This document shows positions 8,534 to 16,886 of a stretch of 45,198 nucleotides of DNA, one piece after another (position 1 is the first letter of the stretch; every line of letters starts with the position of its first letter). The position numbers were made by a program, and so were the translations under genes. Location: the NCBI GenBank assembly GCA_035939775.1, contig DASZFO010000345.1, positions 1-45,198 on the forward strand. Reading direction: 5' to 3'. The DNA is from Pirellulales bacterium (GTDB lineage Bacteria; Planctomycetota; Planctomycetia; Pirellulales; DATAWG01). The notes beneath the pieces are model-generated. The model saw only the letters and a program-made list of their open reading frames with translations. It was not told the DNA's origin and made no database searches.

Positions 8534-8956
8534 ATGCAAGCAGCCGTGGTTTCCATGTTGTTGATGGCCGGAGCGTGCGCCAACTCGGGCGAACCGCTGC
8601 CGGCGCCGACTCCGGCCGCAGTCGCCGCCGCCCAACCGTGGCAGCCGGCGAGCTGCGAATATTCGACGATGTATCCTTCGCCGGCTGGCGGCATCTACTA
8701 TCACGTCGGTCTGTTCGGCTGCCCGCAGTATACGCCCGTGTGGCTGCTGAAGGACTGCGCCGCATTCTATCCGGGCAACTACGCGGTGCCGTACGATTAT
8801 CGCGAGGTCTTCAACTACCCCTGGCACGGCCCGCGGCCGATGGCGCCAATACAGGCGATCGAGTATTCAACCGCCACGAAACCCGCCGTCAAATCCGTGA
8901 AGACCGCTTCCCGGCCCGCGAAGAGCGCTTCCAATTCGCCTCTGACGACGCGCTGA
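8534..8956 (+). CDS. Small secreted Tyr/Pro-rich protein of unknown function
   Basis: A GAAGGA ribosome binding site sits 8 bases before the ATG at 8534. The 140-residue product has a short hydrophobic leader followed by a Cys (LLMAGACANSG), which could be a lipoprotein site. The mature part is rich in Pro, Tyr and aromatic residues and has three further Cys, ending in a Lys/Ser-rich basic tail. The frame stays open far upstream, but only because it runs antisense to the methyltransferase gene. No family was recognised. A structural or surface role is a guess from composition only. Confidence 0.55.
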   Translation: MQAAVVSMLLMAGACANSGEPLPAPTPAAVAAAQPWQPASCEYSTMYPSPAGGIYYHVGLFGCPQYTPVWLLKDCAAFYPGNYAVPYDYREVFNYPWHGPRPMAPIQAIEYSTATKPAVKSVKTASRPAKSASNSPLTTR

Positions 8957-9726
8957 TTGCGGTCGTCCCGATCCAACACAGAGCGAATTGAACTGGAGCA
9001 AACTGAGAGAACAGAGCGACTAGTTCTCCGTTTCCTCCGTTATCTCCCGTTCAACGCTTCGATGTTTTCTGTCGTCACGTCCGGTGGTTGCGCACGGCAT
9101 TCTTTGTTCTGCAATGTGCGTTCTTCGTTCGCGGCGCGCCGGAGTGCTAGCACTTTTGAGAACGCGTGTTCGGAAAAAAACAAGAGCGATTCGGCGCGCG
9201 AAAAAAACTTGCCTGAATTGTTGCTTGACAATTCGGCGACGCACAGCAAAATGTCGTTTTGAGTTTGCGCGTTGTTGACGAGCACTTTGATTTTGGCGAT
9301 TCAACTTCACCGGTTTCACGGTGGCAGGGTAGTGGACAGCGATTAGTCCACGAACCCTCACGAGGAATTCCAGGCAACGGGAAAAGATCCAGGCGGATCG
9401 ATTGGGGAGCGCGGCTGCGCGCCGAGCGAGGTTCTTGCGTTGCTGCCGATTGAAGTATCGCCCCGGACGCGCGGCGGCTTTGTTGGCGATGAGGGCCTCG
9501 ACGGTTCGAGCGAATGGCAAGGCGTTGCGGTTGGGCAGCGTATTTTTGCGGCGATTTCGCTTGGGGGAGCGCGACCGAATGGATCGACTGTTAACGACGA
9601 AAGTCGGGAAATGGATGTCCCCCCCATGCTTTTTGCCAGTGTAGGGGTGGTCGAAGTGACGTGTGCTCGTCGCGCTCCGCGGTGAGGGATTTGCCTCGCG
9701 AGGAGCGCGACATGTACACTTGATTG
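8957..9726. other. 770-base region with no convincing gene
   Basis: No ORF here has both a ribosome binding site and protein-like composition. A minus-strand frame (9020-9520, 166 codons) is Arg/Ala-rich and unconvincing. The stretch 9165-9260 is unusually A/T-rich, with two A7 runs (9175-9181, 9201-9207). It also has a perfect 7-bp hairpin, GAATTGT...ACAATTC (9215-9234); read on the minus strand, the hairpin comes about seven bases before a T7 run. This could be a terminator or a small RNA end. Near 9010-9060 lies a GGAGATAACGGAGGAAACGG-like low-complexity repeat on the minus strand. Confidence 0.45.
9669..9711. repeat. Hairpin just upstream of folK
   Basis: GTCGCGCTCC (9669-9678) and GGAGCGCGAC (9702-9711) are perfect reverse complements. 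The inner GTGAGG/CCTCGC partly extends the stem. It ends 15 bases before the folK start codon, so it could either terminate upstream transcription or shape the folK leader. Confidence 0.55.
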
Positions 9727-10782
9727 ATGGCCGCCGCGCTCATAGCTCTGGGCTCGAATCTGGGAGACCGAGAGCGAATTCTGAACGATGCCGTCGCGCA
9801 GTTGTCGCTCCAGCCTGGCATTCGGCTTGTTTCCAAGAGCCGCTGGCATGAGACGCGACCGGTCGGCGGCCCGAAGGGACAAGCCGATTTCCTCAACGGC
9901 GCCGTGCTCGTTGACACGTCGCTTTCTCCCGAGCAATTGGCCGAGGAGCTTGAGCGAATCGAAACGGCTGCGGGGCGAACTCGCGAGGGGCGATGGGCAG
10001 CGCGAACGCTCGATCTCGATCTCTTGCTATACGGTGAAGAAGTGATCGATACTCCGCGGCTCGTTGTGCCGCATCCTCGAATGACCTTTCGCAGGTTCGT
10101 TCTTGAGCCGGCGGCCGAAATTGCGCCTTCGATGCGACATCCAACGGTCGGCTGGACGCTTGCTGCACTTCGCGATCATATACAGTACCGTCGCCTGCGG
10201 AGAGTTCGGATCGCCGAATACGTTGCCGCAACCGCCGGACCGATTGCCGCCGGAAAGACAGCGCTGGCCAACACTGTTGCGGCCGCTGTTAATCACCAAG
10301 TGATGGCAGATCCAGTCGCCCTAGATTGGAATGCAAAATCGCCGCGCGAGAGCGCCAGTTTAGCTTTTGATCGCCAATTATTGAGACGACGTGCGGACCA
10401 GTTAGCCGAAGATCGCATCCGTCCACCTCCGGATTTGATTAGTGATTATTGGTTGGAACAGTCAATTTGCATGGCTGAATTGGCGCTGCCGCACGATTGG
10501 CTGGCCAAGTACCTCGACGAGTACCATGGGATTGTTGCCGAAGTCACAAAGCCGAAATTGCTTGTTTTGTTGGATGTGCCGCCGGAAGTGTCATTGCAGC
10601 GAATTAATGAACGGGGTGGCTGGTGTCCAAGCTGGCTGACGCTCGAGTGGTTGGCTCGATACCGCGAGTTGCTTCTAGTGCGCGTGGCCACGCCGAGACG
10701 AGGACCGGTGCTTCGGCTTGACGGGACGAAGCCGGATGAGGCGCGAGAGGAACTTGTCGCGGCGATTCAGGCGATGCAGTGA
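9727..10782 (+). CDS. folK: FolK (HPPK) fused to a deoxynucleoside-kinase-like domain
   Basis: Residues 1-150 are 6-hydroxymethyl-7,8-dihydropterin pyrophosphokinase, the folate-pathway enzyme that transfers pyrophosphate from ATP. ALGSNLGDRE, RTLDLDLLLYG and VPHPRMTFRRFVLEPAAEIAP are all present. After a short linker, residues 168-351 look like a deoxynucleoside kinase. They have a P-loop, GPIAAGKT (171-178), then RRADQL, ISDYWLEQS and LLDVPPEVSLQRINERGG. The NPFL-type segment that normally follows the P-loop appears shortened. A TTG three bases upstream is in frame, but the ATG at 9727 is chosen. The DNA for the second domain (about 10190-10640) is less GC-rich than its neighbours. The gene precedes panC, a common vitamin-gene pairing. 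Confidence 0.85.
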   Translation: MAAALIALGSNLGDRERILNDAVAQLSLQPGIRLVSKSRWHETRPVGGPKGQADFLNGAVLVDTSLSPEQLAEELERIETAAGRTREGRWAARTLDLDLLLYGEEVIDTPRLVVPHPRMTFRRFVLEPAAEIAPSMRHPTVGWTLAALRDHIQYRRLRRVRIAEYVAATAGPIAAGKTALANTVAAAVNHQVMADPVALDWNAKSPRESASLAFDRQLLRRRADQLAEDRIRPPPDLISDYWLEQSICMAELALPHDWLAKYLDEYHGIVAEVTKPKLLVLLDVPPEVSLQRINERGGWCPSWLTLEWLARYRELLLVRVATPRRGPVLRLDGTKPDEAREELVAAIQAMQ

Positions 10783-10859
10783 AACGAATTAGTTCGGCTT
10801 GCACTGTTGGTCGCATCGCCGCCTGAAGGCGGAACTCCAACGGCTGAGTGCGGCATCCG

Positions 10860-10905
10860 GCAGCGCGCCCCAATCCAAAATCGCAAATCCAAAATCCAAA
10901 ATCGC
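10860..10905. repeat. AATCCAAAATCGC tandem-like spacer repeat
   Basis: The folK-panC spacer contains CAATCCAAAATCGC, CAAATCCAAAATC and CAAAATCGC in direct succession, ending at the panC start codon. It replaces any visible Shine-Dalgarno sequence for panC. Confidence 0.6.
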
Positions 10906-11763
10906 ATGCCCACCCTTCCCATCATCACGCGCGGCGACGACCTTCACCGGCAAGTCCTCGGCTGGCGGGCGGCCGGCGAGTCGGTCGGGCTCGTGCCGAC
11001 GATGGGGGCGCTTCACGCTGGGCACATAAGCTTGGTCGTCCGTTCGGCCGAGGAGTGCCGGCGGACCGTGGTGACGATCTTCGTCAATCCGACGCAATTC
11101 GGCCCGAACGAGGACTTTTCGCGCTATCCGCGGCAACTCGAAAACGATCTCGCGCTGCTCGCGCCAACCGGGACCGATTTGGTCTTTGCCCCGACAACGG
11201 AGGAAATGTATCCGGCGGGGCACGCGACGTTCGTCGATGTCGGTGGAATTACGCGGCGATGGGAAGGGGCGATTCGACCGGGCCATTTTCGCGGCGTAGC
11301 CACGATCGTGCTCAAGCTATTCAATCTCGCGCCGGCCGATCGGGCTTATTTCGGCCAAAAGGACTATCAACAGTCAGTCGTCATCCGCCGGATGGTTGCC
11401 GATTTGAACGTGCCGATCGAGATTCGCATTTGCCCGACCATTCGCGAACCCGACGGATTGGCGCTCAGTTCGCGCAACGCCTATTTGAGTGCCGCCGACC
11501 GCCGCGGAGCACTGGTCCTCTCGCGGAGCCTGCGGTTGGCGGCCGATCGAGTGGGCCAGGGAGAGCGCGAGGCCCGGCCGATCGCCGCCGACATGCGAAA
11601 AATGATCGAATCCGAACCCTGCGTCGGCCTGGATTATGCAACGCTCGTCGATCCTGATACGCTAGAGGAGGTCAGCCACGTCGCGGGCACGGTCGTCGCT
11701 CTTGTCGCAGCCCGAGTCGGAACAACGAGACTGATCGACAACGAGATCATCAACTGGGAATGA
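10906..11763 (+). CDS. panC: Pantothenate synthetase
   Basis: This enzyme joins pantoate and beta-alanine with ATP to make pantothenate. The 285 residues include VPTMGALHAGHISLV (the HIGH-like nucleotidyl motif), IFVNPTQFGPNEDFSRYPR, FRGVATIVLKLFN, YFGQKDYQQ and ALSSRNAYLS, all diagnostic. The length is normal. The frame is open to 10807, but the upstream codons are repeat sequence. The ATG at 10906 gives the usual N-terminus seven residues before the first strand. The product acts in the cytoplasm. Confidence 0.95.
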   Translation: MPTLPIITRGDDLHRQVLGWRAAGESVGLVPTMGALHAGHISLVVRSAEECRRTVVTIFVNPTQFGPNEDFSRYPRQLENDLALLAPTGTDLVFAPTTEEMYPAGHATFVDVGGITRRWEGAIRPGHFRGVATIVLKLFNLAPADRAYFGQKDYQQSVVIRRMVADLNVPIEIRICPTIREPDGLALSSRNAYLSAADRRGALVLSRSLRLAADRVGQGEREARPIAADMRKMIESEPCVGLDYATLVDPDTLEEVSHVAGTVVALVAARVGTTRLIDNEIINWE

Positions 11764-11915
11764 CGAATGACGAAATCCGAATGACGAAAGAATGACGAAT
11801 GTCTAAATGACGAAGGCGCTCGATCTGAGCGTGCGATTCGTCCTGTCGCAGCGGATCTTCGACATTCGTGCTTCGTCATTCGTTAGACATTCGTCATTCG
11901 ACATTAGTCATTTCG
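11759..11915. repeat. GACGAATGTCTAATGACGAA-type inverted repeat, second copy
   Basis: The left part repeats AATGACGAA units and AATGACGAATGTCTAAATG. The right part has CATTCGTTAGACATTCGTCATTCGACATTAGTCATT. It begins at the panC stop codon and ends about 35 bases before lgt. It is the same family as 3744-3873. Confidence 0.75.
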
Positions 11916-11951
11916 CTCCGCCAATCAATCACCCTTTCGCCCGCCCATCTC

Positions 11952-13415
11952 ATGCTCCAAACCCTCTTCTACATCCCCGATCATCTGTTCGGCATTCCCC
12001 TGTTCGGTCCGCTCGGACTGCTATTCATCATTTGGGCGGTGATCGCCGTGATTGTTCTGGGCCGGCTCGTCTACCGGCAAGGCATCAGCGGCGACGTGCT
12101 GAGCGCGATGGGGATGCTTGCGCTCGTGGGCGCCGCGATTTGCTTTTATCTGCCGAGCCTGCTAATCAAAGACGCCGGTCTGCCGATCCGCGGCTACGGC
12201 GTGATGGTGCTGCTCGGCGTGGTGGCGGGCGTGTGGCTCGCCGTGCGCCGGGCGAGAAAGCGCGGTATCGACGTCGAACTCATCTTCAATCTGGCCCTCT
12301 GGCTGTTTATCGGCGGGATCATCGGCGCCCGGTTGTTTTACGTGTTCGAGTATTGGGGCCAACAGTTCTATCGCACGGATTCACATGGCCAATTCGATTT
12401 CGCCGGCACGCTCAAGGCCGCGCTCAACATCGCCCAAGGAGGCCTGGTGATCTACGGAGCGCTGATCGGCGGCGGCGTGGCCGGTCTGCTGTTCTGGCTC
12501 CGGCACCGCAATCAGCCGATGCTCCGAATTGCCGACGTCATCGCCCCCAGCATGGCGCTCGGCCTCGGCATCGGGCGGATCGGCTGCTTTCTGAACGGCT
12601 GCTGCTTCGGCAGCGTGGCCGAAGACTTGCCCTGGGCCGTGAAATTCCCCGAGCAATCGCCTCCGTACATGCGGCAGATCGAAAACGGTCAGCTCTATCT
12701 GCACGGACTGGCGTTTCGCGGCAAGCCGGACAAGGCCGGTGCGACAATCTCCGCCGTCGAGCCCGATTCCGACGCGGACAAGGCCGGACTGCAAGCCGAT
12801 GAGAAGATCGTACAGATATACGAGCAGCCGACGAGCGACGCGAAATCGCAAGTCTTGCTCTATCCCAAAGCCGATCCTGAAAAGACCGGGCAAGCCGCCG
12901 ACGCGGAGCCCGACGCCACGCTGGGCGCCGCCGAGCGAGCATTGATGGCGATCAAGGGAGAAGGGACCAAGATCGTCGTCTACACGGAAGACCGCGAGAA
13001 GCCGGTCGTGTGGGCGATTACGCGGCCCAACGATCTCCCGGCCAAGAGCCTGCCCGTGCATCCGACGCAGCTCTACAGCGCGCTGGACGCCGTGCTTCTT
13101 TGCCTATTGCTGTTGGCGTTTGACCCGTTCCGCCGGCGGGATGGGGAGGTGCTGGCGCTGATGCTCACGGTGCATCCGATCGCGCGTTTCTTGTTGGAAT
13201 CCATCCGGACCGACGAACCGAAGATGATTCCATTGCCGTTCGGCACGGCGTCGCTGACCATATCGCAGTTTTTGAGCGTAATGATGTTTGTGGGGGCGAT
13301 TGGGTTGTGGGCGTTCCTGATTCTCCGCCGGCCACGGCTGGACGGGAGCGATTTGCCGGAGGAGGGACTGGATTCGACGGGAGCCGACGGCGATATTCCC
13401 CCCGCCGTCGCCTGA
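11952..13415 (+). CDS. lgt: Prolipoprotein diacylglyceryl transferase with a PDZ-like insertion
   Basis: Lgt transfers diacylglycerol from phosphatidylglycerol to the Cys of prolipoproteins in the inner membrane. Membrane helices, GGLVIYGALIGG (163-174), the signature GLGIGRIGCFLNGCCFG (204-220) and HPTQLYSAL (370-378) identify it. At 487 residues it is far longer than the usual 260-300. The excess is a soluble insertion, about residues 245-362, containing ISAVEPDSDADKAGLQADEKIVQIYEQP; this reads like the core of a PDZ domain. The position of the E. coli catalytic His is occupied by Tyr (VIYGA), as in many Lgt outside Proteobacteria. The ATG at 11952 is chosen because upstream codons are repeat DNA. 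Confidence 0.92.
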   Translation: MLQTLFYIPDHLFGIPLFGPLGLLFIIWAVIAVIVLGRLVYRQGISGDVLSAMGMLALVGAAICFYLPSLLIKDAGLPIRGYGVMVLLGVVAGVWLAVRRARKRGIDVELIFNLALWLFIGGIIGARLFYVFEYWGQQFYRTDSHGQFDFAGTLKAALNIAQGGLVIYGALIGGGVAGLLFWLRHRNQPMLRIADVIAPSMALGLGIGRIGCFLNGCCFGSVAEDLPWAVKFPEQSPPYMRQIENGQLYLHGLAFRGKPDKAGATISAVEPDSDADKAGLQADEKIVQIYEQPTSDAKSQVLLYPKADPEKTGQAADAEPDATLGAAERALMAIKGEGTKIVVYTEDREKPVVWAITRPNDLPAKSLPVHPTQLYSALDAVLLCLLLLAFDPFRRRDGEVLALMLTVHPIARFLLESIRTDEPKMIPLPFGTASLTISQFLSVMMFVGAIGLWAFLILRRPRLDGSDLPEEGLDSTGADGDIPPAVA

Positions 13416-13518
13416 ACAATTCGCCCGCTAGCCGAGACCAACATAGGGGCAATTCGCCTTGGCCAGCCGCCGCAGGGAACTTTTCCAGCACCTTTCACGT
13501 CTCAAATCTGGAGCGGTT

Positions 13519-14082
13519 GTGAACGACGACGCTCAACTCATCGACGACGCCTTGGCTGGCCAATCGGTGGCGTTTGGGCAGTTGGTGACCAAGTATCAAG
13601 ACCGCTTGTACAACGCGCTAGTCCACGTGATCGGTTCGGCTGATGAAGCCCGCGACGTGGCCCAAGACGCGTTTGTCCAGGCGTTCGTGAAACTGGCCTC
13701 GTTTCATCGCGCTTCAGCGTTTTATACGTGGCTCTATCGCATCGCATTTAACTTGGCGATCAGCCGGCGGCGCAGGTGGAAGCCGATGGTTTCGGTCGAA
13801 CAGACGCGCGAAGCGTCGGGGCGGGAACCGATCGCCCGCGATGGGGCGCCCTCTGAGCGATTGGAACGGCAGGAGCGCGTCGGCCAGGTGCAAGCCGCTC
13901 TGGCCGCCATGAGCGAAGAACATCGGACCGTGTTGGTGCTGCGCGAGATGGACGGCCTGTGCTACGACACGATCGCCGAGGTCCTCGAGCTGCCGGTCGG
14001 CACCGTGCGGAGCCGGCTGCACAGGGCCCGATTGGAACTGCGCGAGCAGTTGAAGGAAGTCCTCCAGGAAGAAGAACTTTGA
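13519..14082 (+). CDS. ECF-type RNA polymerase sigma factor
   Basis: The 187 residues contain sigma region 2 (AFGQLVTKYQDRLYNALVHVI, DEARDVAQDAFVQAF, FYTWLYRIAFNLAISRRRR). Region 4 is LAAMSEEHRTVLVLREMDGLCYDTIAEVLELPVGTVRSRLHRAR. GTG at 13519 is preferred to the upstream TTG at 13459 because GGAG lies 5 bases before it and the protein then starts MNDDAQLIDDAL, like related sigma factors. The next gene, 80 bases downstream, encodes a membrane protein with an anti-sigma-like N-terminus. The pair is probably a sigma/anti-sigma module responding to an envelope signal. Confidence 0.9.
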   Translation: MNDDAQLIDDALAGQSVAFGQLVTKYQDRLYNALVHVIGSADEARDVAQDAFVQAFVKLASFHRASAFYTWLYRIAFNLAISRRRRWKPMVSVEQTREASGREPIARDGAPSERLERQERVGQVQAALAAMSEEHRTVLVLREMDGLCYDTIAEVLELPVGTVRSRLHRARLELREQLKEVLQEEEL

Positions 14083-14162
14083 GGGCGACAAGCCGATTGG
14101 CGTAACGAGCCGAGTGGCCGAAGCCCCTCGGATCACCGCCGCCGACAAGCGATCGGCGCGAG

Positions 14163-16553
14163 ATGCGAATCATGAACAACCCCTTGTACGACGACGAACG
14201 GATCAGCGCTTATCTCGACGGCGAGCTGTCGGCCGACGAGCAAGGCCGCTTCGAGGAGCGGCTGGCCGAAAGTGCCGAGTTGCGGCAGTTGGTTGAAGAG
14301 CTGCGCGCACTGCGCGGCAGCCTCGATCTCTTGCCCCGCCACAAGCTGGAAGCGGACTTCGCCGATCAGGTCTTGCGCCGAGCCGAGCGCGAAATGCTCG
14401 CGTCAGAGGACGCCGGACTATCGGGGTCGAACGGCGGCGCGCCGTCCGGCACGCAGTCGGTTCCGGCGACTCGACCGGCGAAATTGGCGCGCTCTCCGCG
14501 CGATTGGAAGCGCCGCGCTTTGCGTCCGCTGATCTATGCCGCCGTGGCGATCGCCGTGGCGATCTTGATCGTGGTCGGCGGCCCGGATCGTTCTAAGGAA
14601 CGGAAACTTGCGGAAGTCACAAACCCTTCAAGTCACATCGCTCTGCCGGAAGGCAAGGTTTCGCCGCGAGGTTCGTCCGATTCACCGAAGAAAAGTCCGC
14701 TGGCGGTGAAAGATCAGGTCGAAGCCGAAAAAGAGCACGAAGTTGCGCTCGACCGCGAGTCGCTAGCGCGCGACGGCGCAGGTGCGCCGGTAGCGCCGTC
14801 GGACAAATCAAGATCGGAAGGCCTTGAATATCGAAGCGGCATCGGGCCTGAGCCCTCGAGCAGTAAGCCCGAGCCCGCGATCGGCTCGACTGCGGTCGGC
14901 GGTCTGGGAAGCCGCAGGGGCTTGGCGGGAGGCGTATCCAACGCCGGAGCGAAGCGCGAAGGCGGTCAGGCGGAGATAGACAATTTGAAGGTACAGATCG
15001 TTCCCGAGACGTTACCGAAATCACCAGCACTTCAGCATGCATCGGAACGACCTGCCACTGGGCCGTATTTGCCGGGGCAGAAAGTCACTGGCAAGGAAGA
15101 CGAGTCTCTCGGGGGCGGCTTGCCGGCGACCCGTTCGATCGCAGCGAAAGAGTCGCTGCAGCGAAACGTGCCGATCGTTGGCGGCATGGTCGTCGCCCAA
15201 TGCGTCTCGGCGCCGGAAGTGGCCGAGCGAACCTTCGAGCGTCTCCTATTGAAGAGCGACATCGAATGGAGAGACGCGGCAGATGTCTCGGACCTGTCCG
15301 CTGCTGACAGCTATGCGGCGACCGAAAAGCCGCGCGAGCAGTTAGACGAGTCGAACAAGAAGCTGACCAAATCGATCGAGCAGCGGCCGGTCGGGCTCGG
15401 GGTTGAACCATCCTCAGAACGGAAGCTTGCCAAGGGGGAGGAAAAGCGCGTGGAGGTCATCCTTGTCGAAGGGACGACGGATCAGATCAAGGAATTGGTG
15501 TACGGGCTCGAGGCCGACCCCAAGGTATTTGGTTCGGTGACAATCGTCGCCGCTCCGATCTCTTCGACGAATGCAATCTCGACATTTGGCTACGACGAAC
15601 ATGCAGCCCGAAGTGGCGGCGAGGCCGTGCGACCGCAGTTGGGCAACGGAGTCGAGTTCGAAGGGCGCGGCGCTGGGGCGGACAAGGGCGAATTGCGCGA
15701 GCTTGGACGCAACGATTCCGCTGGGCAGGCCGAATCGGCGCCTACGCCGCATGCGCCTGCTCGCAAGCAGTCGAGCGACTCGAAGCTGAGCGATCAGGAT
15801 TCCGACGCATTGTCAACTAACGGACCTGCCAGGGGAGCATTTCGCGATTTCAAGCGAGTCGCTCCGGAAACGAGTAAGTCGGCTGCCACAGCGCCGCCTG
15901 CTGCCGCAGTACCGCCGGCGGCCGCAGTACCGATGGCTCCTGCCTCATCGCCGGCCGCTGCTGGTCGAACGCTGAATTCTCCGAAAGACGCTCGGGGATC
16001 GCCGCAGGCATTCGGCGAAACGTCCGCAGGGCGCGCGGCGGCCGCCGATTCGGGATTTGCCGAGAATCGCGCTGGTAAGCCGGCGGAACCCGCGATGCCC
16101 GCCGTCCCGACCGACGAGACGAAGGAGAAGCCGCAAACGCGCGGCTTCGCGCTGCGACTCCAGAGCTTGCCCACCGATGCCGAAGCCGCGATCGTGCAAG
16201 TGCCGGTGGAGGAAAAGCAGAAGACCATCGATGCTCCCCTGGCCACCGACGCTTCACTGAAGGCGGGCGCTGCGATCGGCGGCGGAGTGAATCTGCAGCA
16301 GCAGAATGCGGCCGGCGCGCGTGGCGGTTCGGAGAATGCAACCCTCGCAAAACCGGCGTTCGCCGCACCGCCGGAAGCCGATCACACATTTTATTTCAGC
16401 ACCACGGATCCTGCGCGCTTCGGCGCGGGCCGGGGGGAATTCCCCGAGACAAGGATGCAGGCCTACTTCGTCTTCCGGCGTGCTCTGACCCCCTCGGCCC
16501 CCGCAGCGGCAACGCCCCCCTCGACACCGTCCGCGGCGAAAGAGCGGAAGTGA
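14163..16553 (+). CDS. Putative membrane anti-sigma factor with very long extracytoplasmic region
   Basis: The 796 residues begin with DDERISAYLDGELSADEQGRFEERLAESAELRQLVEELRAL. That is an anti-sigma/zinc-finger-family N-terminus, but it lacks the HxxxCxxC zinc ligands. One membrane helix follows at about 122-140. The remaining 650 residues are extracytoplasmic, mostly low-complexity Ala/Pro/Ser/Lys sequence. One more ordered patch, about residues 335-480, contains VVAQCVSAPEVAERTFERLLLKSDI and RVEVILVEGTTDQIKELVYGL. Lying directly after the ECF sigma gene, it most likely holds that sigma factor at the membrane. Either ATG at 14163 or 14172 could be the start; neither has a clear ribosome binding site. 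Confidence 0.72.
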   Translation: MRIMNNPLYDDERISAYLDGELSADEQGRFEERLAESAELRQLVEELRALRGSLDLLPRHKLEADFADQVLRRAEREMLASEDAGLSGSNGGAPSGTQSVPATRPAKLARSPRDWKRRALRPLIYAAVAIAVAILIVVGGPDRSKERKLAEVTNPSSHIALPEGKVSPRGSSDSPKKSPLAVKDQVEAEKEHEVALDRESLARDGAGAPVAPSDKSRSEGLEYRSGIGPEPSSSKPEPAIGSTAVGGLGSRRGLAGGVSNAGAKREGGQAEIDNLKVQIVPETLPKSPALQHASERPATGPYLPGQKVTGKEDESLGGGLPATRSIAAKESLQRNVPIVGGMVVAQCVSAPEVAERTFERLLLKSDIEWRDAADVSDLSAADSYAATEKPREQLDESNKKLTKSIEQRPVGLGVEPSSERKLAKGEEKRVEVILVEGTTDQIKELVYGLEADPKVFGSVTIVAAPISSTNAISTFGYDEHAARSGGEAVRPQLGNGVEFEGRGAGADKGELRELGRNDSAGQAESAPTPHAPARKQSSDSKLSDQDSDALSTNGPARGAFRDFKRVAPETSKSAATAPPAAAVPPAAAVPMAPASSPAAAGRTLNSPKDARGSPQAFGETSAGRAAAADSGFAENRAGKPAEPAMPAVPTDETKEKPQTRGFALRLQSLPTDAEAAIVQVPVEEKQKTIDAPLATDASLKAGAAIGGGVNLQQQNAAGARGGSENATLAKPAFAAPPEADHTFYFSTTDPARFGAGRGEFPETRMQAYFVFRRALTPSAPAAATPPSTPSAAKERK

Positions 16554-16640
16554 AAGTAACCGACGACTTGCATTGTAGCGGCGACTTGCTAAAAGAGAGC
16601 TTGATTCGGCAAGCTTCCAAATGGCAAGGCAGGTTTCGTG

Positions 16641-16886
16641 ATGGCCGAGATAAGAATTCGCTTGCGACCCAACGGACCGATGGTGATCGAGGCCGTGGGA
16701 CCGCTCGAGGGGATGCTGCAGATCACCGACCATCAAGGGAATCCGTTTCCGATTCCCGCCAATAAACCGGTGGTGGCGCTGTGCCGCTGCGGCCATTCGG
16801 CGAATAAGCCGTTCTGCGACGGCGCGCACAAGACCTGCGGATTCCTGGCGGAAGAACTGGCCCCAGCGCCCGCCCCGCCGGTCTGA
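16641..16886 (+). CDS. CDGSH-type iron-sulfur protein
   Basis: The 81-residue protein has the mitoNEET-type motif CRCGHSANKPFCDGAHK, which supplies the three Cys and one His that hold a 2Fe-2S cluster. N-terminal to it, IRLRPNGPMVIEAVGPLEGM matches the small beta domain usual in bacterial single-CDGSH proteins. The ATG at 16641 is taken over the GTG one codon earlier. The protein is cytoplasmic, with no signal or membrane segment. The exact role is unknown; the family is linked to redox or iron handling. Confidence 0.9.
   Translation: MAEIRIRLRPNGPMVIEAVGPLEGMLQITDHQGNPFPIPANKPVVALCRCGHSANKPFCDGAHKTCGFLAEELAPAPAPPV

Noticed and set aside
7232-8956. A 574-codon plus-strand open frame
   Set aside because: Most of it lies antisense to the methyltransferase gene and has shadow-like composition; only the last 140 codons, from the ATG at 8534, have a ribosome binding site and protein-like sequence.
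9020-9520. A 166-codon minus-strand frame, Arg-rich, considered as a DNA-binding or histone-like protein
   Set aside because: It lacks a ribosome binding site and the Lys/Ala repeats of histone H1-like proteins, and its composition is as expected of random GC-rich sequence.
13459-13518. An upstream TTG start for the ECF sigma factor
   Set aside because: It adds 20 basic residues not typical of the family, and the GTG at 13519 has a well-placed GGAG.
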